Shown here: positions 55,841-64,000 of the stretch, one piece after another
Layout: each line of letters opens with the position of its first letter
How positions within the stretch are numbered: the stretch's first letter is position 1
Origin: an uncultured Novosphingobium sp.
GTDB taxonomy: Bacteria; Pseudomonadota; Alphaproteobacteria; Sphingomonadales; Sphingomonadaceae
Direction: 5' to 3'
NCBI GenBank assembly: GCA_937996535.1
Contig: CALKVF010000075.1
Location: 26,178-90,177, forward strand
Length of the DNA: 64,000 nucleotides
Program-made: the position numbers and the translations under genes
The notes under the pieces: generated by a model
What the model saw: the letters and a program-made list of their open reading frames with translations, nothing else
Databases searched by the model: none
What the model was told of the DNA's origin: nothing

Positions 55841-58134
55841 AACGCCATCCCGAGTTCGACCCCGATCACCCGGCCCTTGGCCAGCGGCGAGAACGTGCCG
55901 GCGGCGGGGCTGGGATCGAACGGGCGGTTGTTGCCGTCCGAATAGGCGCCCGCGCCGAACGGGATCTGGGTGTCGCCGCCGAACTGGACCTGATCGAGCA
56001 GGTTCTTGCCATAGAGCGAGATCGACAGACCCTTGACCGGGGTGTTCCAGGTCACGTTGGCGTCGAGGTTGTCGCTCTTTTCGACCCACCCGAAATTGCT
56101 GTCGGTATAGGCGTACTTGTCGCGGTGCTGGAAGGTCACGCGGGTGACCAGCGTGCTGGCACCCAGCGCCAGTTCGTGGACCAGGCCCATGCCCCAGGTC
56201 CACTTTGGCACGCGCGGCAGGGCCAGCGCATAGTCTTCCGGCCCGACCGAGCCATTGCCCGAGATGTCATAGAACACGTGGGTATACTTGGCATCGATGT
56301 AGCCGGCATTGGCGGTCAGGATCAGGCCCTTGCTCACAGCATAGCGCGCTTCGATCTCGCCGCCCCAGATCCGGGCATCGGCGGTGTTGAAGATCGACTG
56401 GGCCACGCCCGCCGAGCCGCTCGACTGGTTGATCTCGCGCTGCATGTTGCCGACCACGGTGTGGTAGGCGGCGAGGTTCACCGTGCCCTTGCGGTCGGCG
56501 GTCTGGACCTTGAGGCCGGCCTCATAGGTGTCGACCTTTTCCGCGTCGAAGGCTGGGCTGCCGCCAGCGGCGACAATCGCTTCGAAAGCGGCGGGCGAGG
56601 TGATGCGGAAATTGTATCCGCCCGAGCGGTAGGCCCGGGTCCAGTCGGCATAGGCCAAGAGATCGGCATTGGCCTTGAAGGTCAGGCCGAGCTTGGGGGT
56701 CCAGCTTTCCCAGCTGCGGGCGTCGGTAAAGCCGTTGTGCTCGCCGGGGACCAGGCTGTTGAACCCGGCGGTCGGGCAGGTCTGATCGATCACCGAACAG
56801 GCGCTGCGCGGGCGCACGTAGGTCACGGCCGCGTTCTTGTCTTCCTTGGACCAGCGGATCCCGGTGTTGAGCGTGAGCCGGTCGGTCAGGTCATGGTCAG
56901 CCGCCACGAACAGGCCATAGACATCGTGGCCCTGCCGCCCACCGCCGTAATAGGTCAGCGGGGTTACGGTCGGCAGCTTGCGGTCTTCCTCATAGGCCAC
57001 GTCCTGATGGAAGACATAGCCGCCCAGCGTCAGGTCGAGCGCGCCGAAGCGGCCATTGTAGCGCAGTTCGTCCGACCACTGTTCCTGGGCAAGCCCGGTC
57101 TTGGAGTGGAACAGGAACAGCGGGGTGGAATCGATGTCGTTGTCGGTGCGCTGGCGGTAGTGGCGATAGCCGAAGATGTTGGTCAGCGCGCCGCTGCCCA
57201 GATCATAGTCCGCCCGCGCCGAGGCGAAGTAGGAGCGGACCTTGTAGTAGCCTTCGTTGTCGATGCTGAGCTTGAAGCCATCGCGCGGGAACAGCCCGTG
57301 GTTCTGGGTGATTGCGCCATCGCCGTTGGAATCGAAGTATTCGCCCTTGAGCGCCAGCTTTAGCGCACCCGCCTTGTAAGCGAGGCCGCCGCGCAGGATC
57401 GTGGTCTGCGCCTTGCCGAAGTTGTCGTTGTTATAAAGGTTCTTGAAATAGCCGCCGTCGGTGTTGTGATAGGCCGCCAGCTTGATCCCCAGCGCATCGC
57501 TGAGCGGGCCGGAGACGACGCCCTGCATCGTCATGCTCGGCGCGCCGCGCCCGGCATCGATCGGGCCATCGAAGCTGGTCTTGACCTTGAGCTGCCAGTC
57601 GCGCGTCGGATTGCCGGTGTTGACCAGAACGGCCCCGCCGGTGGTGTTGCGGCCAAACAGGATGCCCTGCGGCCCGCGCAGGATTTCGACCGAATCGAGA
57701 TCGAAGGTGTCGAACACCAGCCCCGAATTGATCCCGACATAGACCCCGTCGACAAAGGTGCCGACCGTGGGATCGATCGAGGGGATCGAGCTGTTGATGC
57801 CGAGCCCGCGGATCGAGAAGTTGGCCGTGCCGCGCGCGGTGCCGACCTGATCGAGGCTGACCCCGGGCGCCGAATAGGTCAGCGACTGGAGATCGCGGAC
57901 CTTGAGCGCTTCGAGCGTGCGGGCGTTGAGCGCGGTCACCGCCAGCGGCACCGACTGGACGTTTTCGACGTCCTTCTTCTTGGTCGCGGTGACCACGATC
58001 GGCTGGGTCAGGTCGGCGATGGCGCTGTCGGCAGCGGGGGCATCCTGGGTGGTTTGCGCCTGGGCCAGGCCCGGCAGGCTCGCAAGGATGCTTGCGCCGG
58101 CAAGCAGCCGGACGCTACGGAATGCGATGGTCAT
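55837..58134 (-). CDS. TonB-dependent receptor
   Basis: A 765-residue outer-membrane receptor with a signal peptide (MTIAFRSVRLLAGASILASL). The plug has VVTATKKKDVENVQSVPLAV and LQSLTYSAPGVSLDQVG, characteristic of the large sphingomonad receptor group with a plug starting IVVTATKKK. The barrel ends GVELGMAF. No transporter or regulator gene is adjacent to suggest a ligand. The nearest upstream gene on the strand is pyruvate kinase, 122 bases away. Confidence 0.88.
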   Translation of the reverse strand: MTIAFRSVRLLAGASILASLPGLAQAQTTQDAPAADSAIADLTQPIVVTATKKKDVENVQSVPLAVTALNARTLEALKVRDLQSLTYSAPGVSLDQVGTARGTANFSIRGLGINSSIPSIDPTVGTFVDGVYVGINSGLVFDTFDLDSVEILRGPQGILFGRNTTGGAVLVNTGNPTRDWQLKVKTSFDGPIDAGRGAPSMTMQGVVSGPLSDALGIKLAAYHNTDGGYFKNLYNNDNFGKAQTTILRGGLAYKAGALKLALKGEYFDSNGDGAITQNHGLFPRDGFKLSIDNEGYYKVRSYFASARADYDLGSGALTNIFGYRHYRQRTDNDIDSTPLFLFHSKTGLAQEQWSDELRYNGRFGALDLTLGGYVFHQDVAYEEDRKLPTVTPLTYYGGGRQGHDVYGLFVAADHDLTDRLTLNTGIRWSKEDKNAAVTYVRPRSACSVIDQTCPTAGFNSLVPGEHNGFTDARSWESWTPKLGLTFKANADLLAYADWTRAYRSGGYNFRITSPAAFEAIVAAGGSPAFDAEKVDTYEAGLKVQTADRKGTVNLAAYHTVVGNMQREINQSSGSAGVAQSIFNTADARIWGGEIEARYAVSKGLILTANAGYIDAKYTHVFYDISGNGSVGPEDYALALPRVPKWTWGMGLVHELALGASTLVTRVTFQHRDKYAYTDSNFGWVEKSDNLDANVTWNTPVKGLSISLYGKNLLDQVQFGGDTQIPFGAGAYSDGNNRPFDPSPAAGTFSPLAKGRVIGVELGMAF

Positions 58135-58169
58135 GGGGCCTCCCTGAAGGCTCTTTGTTGCAGTTGCGC

Positions 58170-58185
58170 ACGGCCTCTAGGCCGT
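58170..58185. promoter_or_regulatory. Hairpin in the pyk-TonB receptor gap
   Basis: ACGGCC (58170-58175) and GGCCGT (58180-58185) form a 6-bp stem with a TCTA loop; more distant GTTGC and GCAAC segments on each side could lengthen it. It lies in the 122-base space between pyk and the TonB receptor. No T-run follows on either strand, so a simple terminator is not supported. Confidence 0.3.
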
Positions 58186-58256
58186 TGCGATCCGTTTGCA
58201 ACAAGAATGCGACAGGGCGCGTAGGGAATTTTGCCTAAGACTGACGCGGCGCAGGC

Positions 58257-59714
58257 TCAGCCCGCGTGGCGCGTCAGTTCATCGCCCGTCAGCGTCACCA
58301 CGTGGAGTAGGTTGGTCGACCCCGGGGTGCCGAACGGCACGCCCGCCAGCGCGATCAGCTTCGACCCGGCTTCGCCGAACCCGTGGCGCAGCGCCATGCG
58401 CTTGCCCTTGGCGATCATCTCTTCAAAGCTGCCGATGTCCTTGGTGACCACGGCATAGGTGCCCCACAGCAGCGCGGTGCGGCGGGCGATCTTCTGCGAC
58501 GGGGTCAGCACCAGCACCGGCACCATCGGGCGTTCGCGCGCCACGCGGCGGGCCGTGCTGCCCGATCCGGTGAACACGATGATCCCGGCCACGGTCACGG
58601 TCTCGGCGATCGTCGCGCTGGCCTGGGCTAGGGCGTCGGCGGTGGTGGCATCGGGGCGCACTTCGGTGAAGTGGACCCGGTCGTGATAGCCCGGATCGCT
58701 TTCGACCTGCCCTGCGATGCGGTGCATGATCGTGACCGCTTCGACCGGCCAGGCCCCGCTGGCGGTTTCGGCCGAGAGCATCACCGCGTCGGCGCCGTCA
58801 TAGACCGCGTTGGCAACGTCGGACACTTCGGCGCGGGTCGGCGCCGGGCTTTCGATCATCGATTCGAGCATCTGCGTGGCGACGACCACCGGCTTGCCCG
58901 AACGCCGCGTGGTGGCGACGATGCGCTTCTGCAGCGGCGGGACTTCCTCGGGGTTGAGTTCGACGCCGAGATCGCCGCGCGCGACCATGATTCCGTCCGA
59001 CAGCTCGATGATTTCTTCCAGCCGGTCGACCGCGGCGGGCTTTTCGATCTTGGCCATCAGCGCGGCGGTTGACGAACCCATCAGGCGGCGGGCTTCGGCC
59101 ACGTCTTCGGGCCGCTGGACAAACGACAGCGCGATCCAGTCCGCACCCTGATCGACCGCGAAGGCCAGATCGCGGCGATCCTTTTCGGTCAGCGCCGGCA
59201 CCGGCACCACCGCATCGGGGACGTTGACGCCCTTGCGGTCGGAAATCACCCCGCCGACTTCGGCCGAGCACAGGATCGCGTCTTCATCGGCGCGGATCAC
59301 GGTCAGGCGCAGCTTGCCATCGTCAACCAGCAGGCGCTGGCCCTTTTTCAGGATGCCGAACAGTTCGGGATGCGGCAGGCAAACGCGGGTTTCGTCGCCC
59401 GGCTCGGGATTGCGATCGAGCGTGAAGTGGCTGCCGTGGCGGATCACCGCCTTGCCGTCCTTGAACTGGCCGACGCGCAGCTTGGGGCCTTGCAGATCGC
59501 ACAGCACGGCCACCGCCTTGCCCAGTTCCTTTTCGACGCTGCGGATCGCGGCGATCGTTTCGGCATGGGTTGCGTGATCGCCGTGGCTCATGTTGACGCG
59601 GAAGGCATCGGCCCCGGCGTTGAGCAGCTTGCGGATCATTTCAGGCGTCCGGCTTGCAGGCCCCAGCGTTGCCAGGATCTTCACCTTGCGCCCGCGCCGA
59701 CCGATCTTCGCCAC
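58257..59714 (-). CDS. pyk: Pyruvate kinase
   Basis: Last step of glycolysis: phosphoenolpyruvate and ADP to pyruvate and ATP. The 485-residue protein has KILATLGPASRTPEMIRKLL, RVNMSHGDH, GIMVARGDLGVELNPEEVPP with the catalytic Lys in LMAKIEKPAAV just before it, VATQMLESMIESPAPTRAEV and the A-domain signature. The start is GTG 59714, with AAAGGA eight bases upstream. Divergent from the DUF1244 gene by 65 bases. Confidence 0.95.
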   Translation of the reverse strand: MAKIGRRGRKVKILATLGPASRTPEMIRKLLNAGADAFRVNMSHGDHATHAETIAAIRSVEKELGKAVAVLCDLQGPKLRVGQFKDGKAVIRHGSHFTLDRNPEPGDETRVCLPHPELFGILKKGQRLLVDDGKLRLTVIRADEDAILCSAEVGGVISDRKGVNVPDAVVPVPALTEKDRRDLAFAVDQGADWIALSFVQRPEDVAEARRLMGSSTAALMAKIEKPAAVDRLEEIIELSDGIMVARGDLGVELNPEEVPPLQKRIVATTRRSGKPVVVATQMLESMIESPAPTRAEVSDVANAVYDGADAVMLSAETASGAWPVEAVTIMHRIAGQVESDPGYHDRVHFTEVRPDATTADALAQASATIAETVTVAGIIVFTGSGSTARRVARERPMVPVLVLTPSQKIARRTALLWGTYAVVTKDIGSFEEMIAKGKRMALRHGFGEAGSKLIALAGVPFGTPGSTNLLHVVTLTGDELTRHAG

Positions 59715-59779
59715 TTCACATTCCTTTCAATTCGTGCCCGCCCTATGGCAAAGAGCGCCGGAAAACCCAAGGACTACCC

Positions 59780-60115
59780 ATGAGCTGTTCTGAAAATACG
59801 AATGTAACGCCGGGCGATCCGCTCGACGCCATCGACGATAGCGTGGCCGCTGCGGCCTTTCGCCGGCTGGTGCGGCACCTGCGCCACCGCCACGATGCCG
59901 AAAACATCGAGCTGATGGGGCTCGCCGGTTTCTGCCGCAATTGTCTGGCCGACTGGGTCCGCGAAGCCGGCGCCGAGCTCGACAAGGCGGCGGCGCGCGA
60001 TGTCATCCACGGGATGCCCTTTGAGCAGTGGAAGGCGCTCTATCAGGGCGAGGCCGCGACGGAGCAGTTGGCAAGAATGGAAGCGAGCTTGCAGAAGAAC
60101 GCTCCGGCCTCCTAA
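59780..60115 (+). CDS. DUF1244 family protein
   Basis: A 111-residue cytosolic protein. The family core [20 protein letters not shown] is followed by [17 protein letters not shown] with two conserved cysteines. C-terminal ends are more variable. AAGGA stands before the ATG. The family is widespread in proteobacteria without an established function. It is followed 43 bases later by the gapR-like gene. Confidence 0.85.
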   Translation: MSCSENTNVTPGDPLDAIDDSVAAAAFRRLVRHLRHRHDAENIELMGLAGFCRNCLADWVREAGAELDKAAARDVIHGMPFEQWKALYQGEAATEQLARMEASLQKNAPAS

Positions 60116-60158
60116 GAGCGGGCAACCGATTCACCACTTGTTACCGGAGCATATCCCG

Positions 60159-60395
60159 ATGGCCGAAGCCACCGACGACCGCCTGCGTCTTCTGATCGAA
60201 CGCGTTGAACGCCTTGAAGAAGAAAAGAAGGGCATTCAGGACGACATCAAGGACGTTTACGGCGAAGCCAAGGCCGTTGGCTATGATGCCAAGATCATGC
60301 GCCAGATCGTCCGCCTGCGGAAGATGAAGCCCGATGACCGGGCCGAGATGGAAATGATCCTCGATACCTACAAGGCCGCGCTCGGCCTCGGCTGA
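60159..60395 (+). CDS. gapR: GapR/DUF2312 family nucleoid-associated protein
   Basis: A 78-residue helical protein: [20 protein letters not shown] forms a coiled coil, then [20 protein letters not shown] and a short C-terminal helix. The match to GapR of Caulobacter is clear. That protein clamps around overtwisted DNA ahead of replication and transcription and is found across alphaproteobacteria. GGAG stands upstream of the ATG. A strong hairpin lies after the gene (60414-60451). Confidence 0.93.
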   Translation: MAEATDDRLRLLIERVERLEEEKKGIQDDIKDVYGEAKAVGYDAKIMRQIVRLRKMKPDDRAEMEMILDTYKAALGLG

Positions 60396-60413
60396 TGCCC
60401 GCTTCCGCCTGAT

Positions 60414-60451
60414 GCCTGCCCTGCCGCGCACCCACGCGCCGCAGGGCAGGC
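60414..60451. repeat. Strong inverted repeat between gapR and yebC
   Basis: GCCTGCCCTG (60414-60423) and CAGGGCAGGC (60442-60451) form a perfect 10-bp stem, 19 bases after the gapR stop, with a GC-rich 18-base loop that can pair further. No T-run follows on either strand. It may protect the gapR 3' end or act as a factor-dependent terminator. Confidence 0.5.
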
Positions 60452-60534
60452 AATTGCCGAGACACGGTTTGTCGGCTAGGGGCGGGCGCAAATTCCAACC
60501 CTAGCTGGCGATACGGACCCCAAGAGGCAATCAG

Positions 60535-61278
60535 ATGGCAGGCCATTCCAAATTCAAGAACATCATGCACCGCAAGGGTGCGCAGGATAAGAAGCGCTCG
60601 GCGCAGTTCTCCAAGCTGTCGCGCGAAATCACCGTCGCTGCGAAGATGGGGATGCCCGATCCCGACATGAACCCGCGCCTGCGCGCGGCGGTCAACGCCG
60701 CCAAGGCGCAGTCGATGCCCAAGGACAACATCCAGCGCGCGATCGACAAGGCCAGCAAGGGCGACGCGGAAAACTACGAAGAAGTGCGCTACGAAGGCTA
60801 CGGCCCGGGCGGCGTGGCGATCATCGTCGAGGCGCTGACCGACAATCGCAATCGCACCGCCACCAACGTGCGCACCGCTTTTGCCAAGAACGGCGGCAAC
60901 CTTGGCGCCTCGGGTGCGGTGAGCCACGGCTTTGAACGCCTCGGCCTGATCGAATATGGCGCCGCCGCCGGTGACGAGGACAAGGTGCTCGAAGCCGCGA
61001 TCGAAGCCGGCGCTGACGATGTCGAAAGCGATGAAGACGGCCACCAGATCTGGGTGGCGATGGATTCGCTCCACCCGGTCGCGCGCGAACTCGAAAAGGC
61101 GCTGGGCGAAGCCGAGGGCGTGAAGCTGGCATGGAAGCCCAGCCTCAAGGTCGATGTCGATGAAGACACCGCCAAGACCCTGCTCAAGCTGATCGACACG
61201 CTCGACGACGACGACGATGTCCAGACCGTCTGGGGGAACTACGAAATCTCCGACGCGATCATGGAAAATCTGGGATGA
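60535..61278 (+). CDS. yebC: YebC/PmpR-family DNA-binding regulator
   Basis: A 247-residue protein beginning [20 protein letters not shown], the hallmark of the YebC/TACO1 family. The ranges [20 protein letters not shown] and [20 protein letters not shown] are also characteristic. Members are reported both as transcription regulators and as translation factors. It precedes ruvC here, a conserved order. Its stop overlaps the next gene by four bases. Confidence 0.94.
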   Translation: MAGHSKFKNIMHRKGAQDKKRSAQFSKLSREITVAAKMGMPDPDMNPRLRAAVNAAKAQSMPKDNIQRAIDKASKGDAENYEEVRYEGYGPGGVAIIVEALTDNRNRTATNVRTAFAKNGGNLGASGAVSHGFERLGLIEYGAAAGDEDKVLEAAIEAGADDVESDEDGHQIWVAMDSLHPVARELEKALGEAEGVKLAWKPSLKVDVDEDTAKTLLKLIDTLDDDDDVQTVWGNYEISDAIMENLG

Positions 61279-61832
61279 ACCGCGCCGCCGCCAGTAGCCT
61301 GTTGCTGGCGGTGCTTGCCGGCTCGGCCGCGCCGGCCCCGCTCAGCGCGGTGCCCGCGCCTGCTCCGGCCTCGATGTGCCAGGCTGGCGAGCAGGTGGCT
61401 TACAGCTGCCGGTTCGGCAAGTCGGTCGGCTCGGTCTGCGCCGGGCGCGGCGCGGTGCATTACCGCTTCGGCCTGCTCGGTAGCCCGGCGATGGATGTTG
61501 CCAATGCCGAAGACTGGCACAATGTCCACCTCGGCTCGGTGCGCGGGCAGGGCGATGGCTGGCAGGAACACGCCCGCTTCAGCGCCGGGCAGATCCACTA
61601 CACGGTGTTTTCGGGGCAGGATGGCAGCCTGTCGGACCATCCGGGGCGGACCTATTCCGGGATCGCCGTCTCGCAGGGCAAGCGCGGCGAGCACAGCCTT
61701 GCCACGCTCGATTGCAAGGGCGGTGCGGTGATGGCCGAAGACTGGACCGGCCTGATCGCCGCGGCCGCGCCCGAACAGCTCTCGGGCAATCTTCAGGAAG
61801 AAACCGACGGCCCGTTTGACGCCTGGTTCTGA
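61275..61832 (+). CDS. Exported protein of unknown function between yebC and ruvC
   Basis: A 185-residue protein with a signal peptide (residues 1 to about 33, Ala/Pro-rich). The mature part has four cysteines in [21 protein letters not shown] and LATLDCKGG, which could form two disulfides in the periplasm, and a repeated Gly/Tyr pattern ([20 protein letters not shown]). No family was recognised. The ATGA overlap with yebC and the three-base gap to ruvC place it in this operon. Confidence 0.7.
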   Translation: MNRAAASSLLLAVLAGSAAPAPLSAVPAPAPASMCQAGEQVAYSCRFGKSVGSVCAGRGAVHYRFGLLGSPAMDVANAEDWHNVHLGSVRGQGDGWQEHARFSAGQIHYTVFSGQDGSLSDHPGRTYSGIAVSQGKRGEHSLATLDCKGGAVMAEDWTGLIAAAAPEQLSGNLQEETDGPFDAWF

Positions 61833-61835
61833 GCC

Positions 61836-62303
61836 ATGCTGATCCTTGGCCTTGATCCTTCGCTCTCCTGCACCGGCTGGGGGATCGTGGCGCGTGCGGG
61901 CAACCGGCTGAGCCACGTTGCCAACGGCCAGATCAAGACCGATCCCGCCGCCTCGCTGGCCGAGCGGCTGGTGACGATCGACGCCGCGCTGGCCGCGATG
62001 ATTGCTGAACATCGCCCGGCCTGCGCCGCGGTCGAGGAAGTCTTCGTCAACAAGAATCCGCAATCGACGCTCAAGCTCGGGCAGGCGCGCGGGGTCTGCC
62101 TGCTGGCGGCGGCGCGGGCCGGGCTGCCGGTGGCCGAATATGCCCCGACCGTGATCAAGAAGGCCGTGGTCGGCACTGGCGGGGCGGAAAAGACCCAGGT
62201 TCAGGCCATGCTCAAGGTGCTGCTGCCCGGCGTGCAGCTGGCCGGGGCCGATGCCGCCGATGCGCTAGCCGTGGCCATCGCCCACGCCCACCTGCTGCGA
62301 TAA
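61836..62303 (+). CDS. ruvC: Holliday junction resolvase RuvC
   Basis: A 155-residue RNase H-fold nuclease resolving Holliday junctions. Catalytic acidic residues are visible: Asp in [16 protein letters not shown] (about 7), Glu in [25 protein letters not shown] segment near 66, and two Asp in [16 protein letters not shown] near the C terminus. It is followed 54 bases later by ruvA. Confidence 0.95.
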   Translation: MLILGLDPSLSCTGWGIVARAGNRLSHVANGQIKTDPAASLAERLVTIDAALAAMIAEHRPACAAVEEVFVNKNPQSTLKLGQARGVCLLAAARAGLPVAEYAPTVIKKAVVGTGGAEKTQVQAMLKVLLPGVQLAGADAADALAVAIAHAHLLR

Positions 62304-62357
62304 GCCCGGCTGCGTTTTCGCTTTCCCGCGAAAAGGGCCTGTGCAATAGAACAAACC

Positions 62358-62957
62358 ATGATCGCGAAGCTGACCGGAACGCTTGATGACTTCGGCCCTG
62401 ACTGGGCCGTGATCGATGTCGCGGGGGTGGGCTATCTCGTCCATTGCTCGGCGCGCACGCTCGATCAACTGGGCGTCAGGGGCGATACCTGCGTGGTCCA
62501 CACCGAACTGCAGGTCAGCGAAAATGACATGCGGCTGGTCGGTTTCGCCAGTGGCGAAGAACGCGCGTGGTTCCGCCTGCTCACCGCGGTGCAGGGCGTG
62601 GGCAGCAAGATGGCACTGGCGGTGCTTTCGGCCCTGCCGGTCGATGACCTGCAACGCGCCTGCGCCGGCGGCGATGCGGCGATGGTCGCCCGCGCGCAGG
62701 GGGTCGGGCCCAAGCTCGCCGCGCGGATCGTCAACGAACTCAAGGACAAGGCCGGCGCGCTGCCCTCGGCGCAAGGCGTGGCGGTTGCCGCCGCTCCGCA
62801 AGGCTCGGCCAGTGCCGATGCGGTCTCCGCGCTCCAGAACCTCGGCTTCAAGCCCAACATCGCCACCGAAGCGGTGGCCCGCGCGCTCGATGAACTGGGC
62901 AGCGCCGCCGGGCTCAACGATCTGGTCCGCGTGGCACTCAAGAGGGCGGCGGGATGA
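62358..62957 (+). CDS. ruvA: Holliday junction DNA helicase subunit RuvA
   Basis: A 199-residue junction-binding subunit. Domain I is an OB fold (VIDVAGVGYLVHCSARTLDQ), domain II has the two helix-hairpin-helix motifs (LTAVQGVGSKMALAVLSAL and RAQGVGPKLAARIVNELKD), and domain III at the C terminus binds RuvB (ALQNLGFKPNIATEAVARAL). Its stop overlaps the next gene by four bases (ATGA), where ruvB would normally stand. Confidence 0.95.
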   Translation: MIAKLTGTLDDFGPDWAVIDVAGVGYLVHCSARTLDQLGVRGDTCVVHTELQVSENDMRLVGFASGEERAWFRLLTAVQGVGSKMALAVLSALPVDDLQRACAGGDAAMVARAQGVGPKLAARIVNELKDKAGALPSAQGVAVAAAPQGSASADAVSALQNLGFKPNIATEAVARALDELGSAAGLNDLVRVALKRAAG

Positions 62958-62958
62958 C
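62954..62958 (+). repeat. Left copy of ATGAC flanking the inserted gene
   Basis: ATGAC forms the ruvA stop/insert start junction. The second copy is at 63436-63440. Removing 482 bases from one copy to the next would leave a normal ruvA-ruvB ATGA overlap. Confidence 0.5.
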
Positions 62959-63439
62959 GCGCAATCTGAGTCCAAGCGAGTTGCGCGAACAACTAGCCGC
63001 AAAAGAGGGCGATCGGCGATGGCATGAAGCCTCTGATCGTCTGAAGATGGCTAACGAATACGCGCAAGCTGGGTTGAAAGGCCTGTTTCTGGCAAATGGT
63101 GGGGCGATTGTCGCGCTGCTGACTTTCATAGGGAACGCAAAGTTGCAGCAGGCTGATGCCGCTGCGCTGCAATGTAGCTTTACGCTGTTTTCTTTAGGTC
63201 TGGGCGCAGTTTTGGCTGCCTATATCGCGGGATACGTTTCTCACGCATATTCTATGCAGGCTGCCCTAAACCAAGCAGCGCAAGAGGATGGCATAGCGCA
63301 CCGGACAGGTGAGAGTTTCGATTCTTCAACACCCGGTAATAAGGCCGGGCGTGCTGAATGCTTCGGTATAGTACTGGCTGCGTTGGCGCTGGCGTTGTTT
63401 GTGTTCGGTGCTTTTGTGGCTCTTGGTGCAATCACATGA
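62954..63439 (+). CDS. Membrane protein of unknown function inserted between ruvA and ruvB
   Basis: A 161-residue protein that I do not recognise. A basic, polar N terminus ([20 protein letters not shown]) precedes three hydrophobic segments: [20 protein letters not shown] (about 41-60), [20 protein letters not shown] (about 78-97) and [20 protein letters not shown] (about 137-156). It has no catalytic motif. Codon use differs visibly from its neighbours (TTA, CTA, ATA, AGT and TCT codons are frequent) and it is less GC-rich, which points to recent acquisition. Its start overlaps ruvA and its stop overlaps ruvB, each by four bases. Confidence 0.75.
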   Translation: MTRNLSPSELREQLAAKEGDRRWHEASDRLKMANEYAQAGLKGLFLANGGAIVALLTFIGNAKLQQADAAALQCSFTLFSLGLGAVLAAYIAGYVSHAYSMQAALNQAAQEDGIAHRTGESFDSSTPGNKAGRAECFGIVLAALALALFVFGAFVALGAIT

Positions 63440-63440
63440 C
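63436..63440 (+). repeat. Right copy of ATGAC flanking the inserted gene
   Basis: Second ATGAC, at the insert stop/ruvB start junction. A five-base repeat alone occurs often by chance; its meaning rests on the exact placement at both gene junctions. Confidence 0.5.
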
Positions 63441-64000
63441 CGACAACCCGATCCTCTCGGCTCAGCGTCAGGCTGAAGATGCCGATGCGGCGCTGCGGCC
63501 CAAGAGCCTCGCGGAATTCGTCGGCCAGGCGGCGGCGAAGGATAACCTCAGGGTGTTTATCGAAAGCGCCAAGTCGCGCGGCGAGGCGATGGACCACGTG
63601 CTGTTCTTCGGCCCGCCGGGGCTGGGCAAGACCACGCTTGCGCAGATCGTCGCCAAGGAGCTGGGCGCGGGCTTTCGCGCCACCTCCGGCCCGGTGATCG
63701 CCAAGTCGGGCGATCTGGCCGCCTTGCTGACCAACCTTGAGGCCGGCGATGTCCTGTTCATCGACGAGATTCACCGGCTCAACCCGCAGGTCGAGGAAGT
63801 GCTCTATCCCGCGATGGAGGACCGCGCGCTCGATCTGATCATCGGCGAGGGGCCTTCGGCGCGCTCGGTCCGGATCGATCTGCCGCCCTTCACGCTGGTC
63901 GGCGCAACGACGCGGGCCGGGCTGCTGACCACGCCGCTGCGCGATCGCTTCGGCATTCCGGTGCGGCTCAACTTCTATACCATTGCCGAACTGGAACGGG
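63436..64000 (+). CDS. ruvB: Holliday junction DNA helicase motor RuvB, 3' truncated
   Basis: The first 188 residues of the RuvB AAA+ motor that drives branch migration with Ruv[20 protein letters not shown] is followed by Walker [14 protein letters not shown] (about 60), Walker [14 protein letters not shown], and [20 protein letters not shown] with the sensor and arginine finger region. The gene runs off the window end. Its ATG overlaps the stop of the inserted membrane protein gene. Confidence 0.95.
   Translation, partial: MTDNPILSAQRQAEDADAALRPKSLAEFVGQAAAKDNLRVFIESAKSRGEAMDHVLFFGPPGLGKTTLAQIVAKELGAGFRATSGPVIAKSGDLAALLTNLEAGDVLFIDEIHRLNPQVEEVLYPAMEDRALDLIIGEGPSARSVRIDLPPFTLVGATTRAGLLTTPLRDRFGIPVRLNFYTIAELER

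Noticed and set aside
62954..63440. An insertion sequence or integron cassette between ruvA and ruvB
   Set aside because: There is no transposase, no terminal inverted repeats and no attC-like site. The five-base repeats alone do not prove transposition.

Overview
The window is a gene-dense, high-GC chromosomal segment from an alphaproteobacterium, most likely a sphingomonad (Sphingomonadales). That assignment is inferred from the very GC-rich third codon positions, two large TonB-dependent receptors, metH split into two genes behind metF and an ArsR-methyltransferase fusion, a GapR/DUF2312 gene beside a DUF1244 gene, and yebC-ruvC-ruvA-ruvB order. No rRNA, tRNA, CRISPR array, transposase or integrase was recognised. 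Only one gap exceeds 300 bases (4301-4605, discussed below); the next largest is 8828-9112.

Layout. 1-3303: the end of an MsbA-like ABC exporter, uppP, phenylalanine hydroxylase and a PPK2 kinase. 3432-6452: rpmG, lolA, a possible small RNA, then xth and ribA, which overlap. 6456-13173: an exported beta-helix protein; an SPFH / Arc-like repressor / small membrane protein operon; a possible structured RNA behind a palindromic promoter; recQ with a serine hydrolase; and a DUF4424 protein. 13177-18804: the methionine cycle operon (ArsR-methyltransferase, metF, metH in two parts) behind a palindromic operator. 18955-27291: two small lipoproteins, then an IclR regulator divergent from a six-gene acyl-CoA degradation operon. 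27303-31339: a tightly overlapping minus-strand operon (pabB-pabC fusion, aminotransferase, RluA-type pseudouridine synthase, arfB). 31446-43524: a HerA-like ATPase, an M1 peptidase, a two-component system, an EF-hand protein, aminopeptidase P, an S9 peptidase and a thioesterase. 43521-49572: alanine dehydrogenase, a flavin reductase-like protein, a VOC protein, and a Tat-exported phosphodiesterase coupled to a TonB receptor. 49766-52155: a glycerate kinase-like protein and an arsenic operon (arsR-arsC-aquaporin). 52167-59714: ftsK, a ThiE-like protein, a YggS protein, a second TonB receptor and pyruvate kinase. 59780-64000: DUF1244, gapR, yebC, a secreted protein and ruvC-ruvA-ruvB.

The most unusual item is a three-helix membrane protein gene of visibly different base composition placed exactly between ruvA and ruvB. 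It is joined to both by ATGA overlaps and flanked by two copies of ATGAC. Other notable items are a 42-bp near-perfect palindrome overlapping the start of the arsenic repressor, paired operator-like sites in the IclR divergon, a perfect palindrome before the methionine operon, and a good promoter with an embedded 15-bp palindrome that leads into non-coding, foldable sequence. Functions come from recognised family motifs; operator and RNA assignments are inferences from sequence symmetry only.
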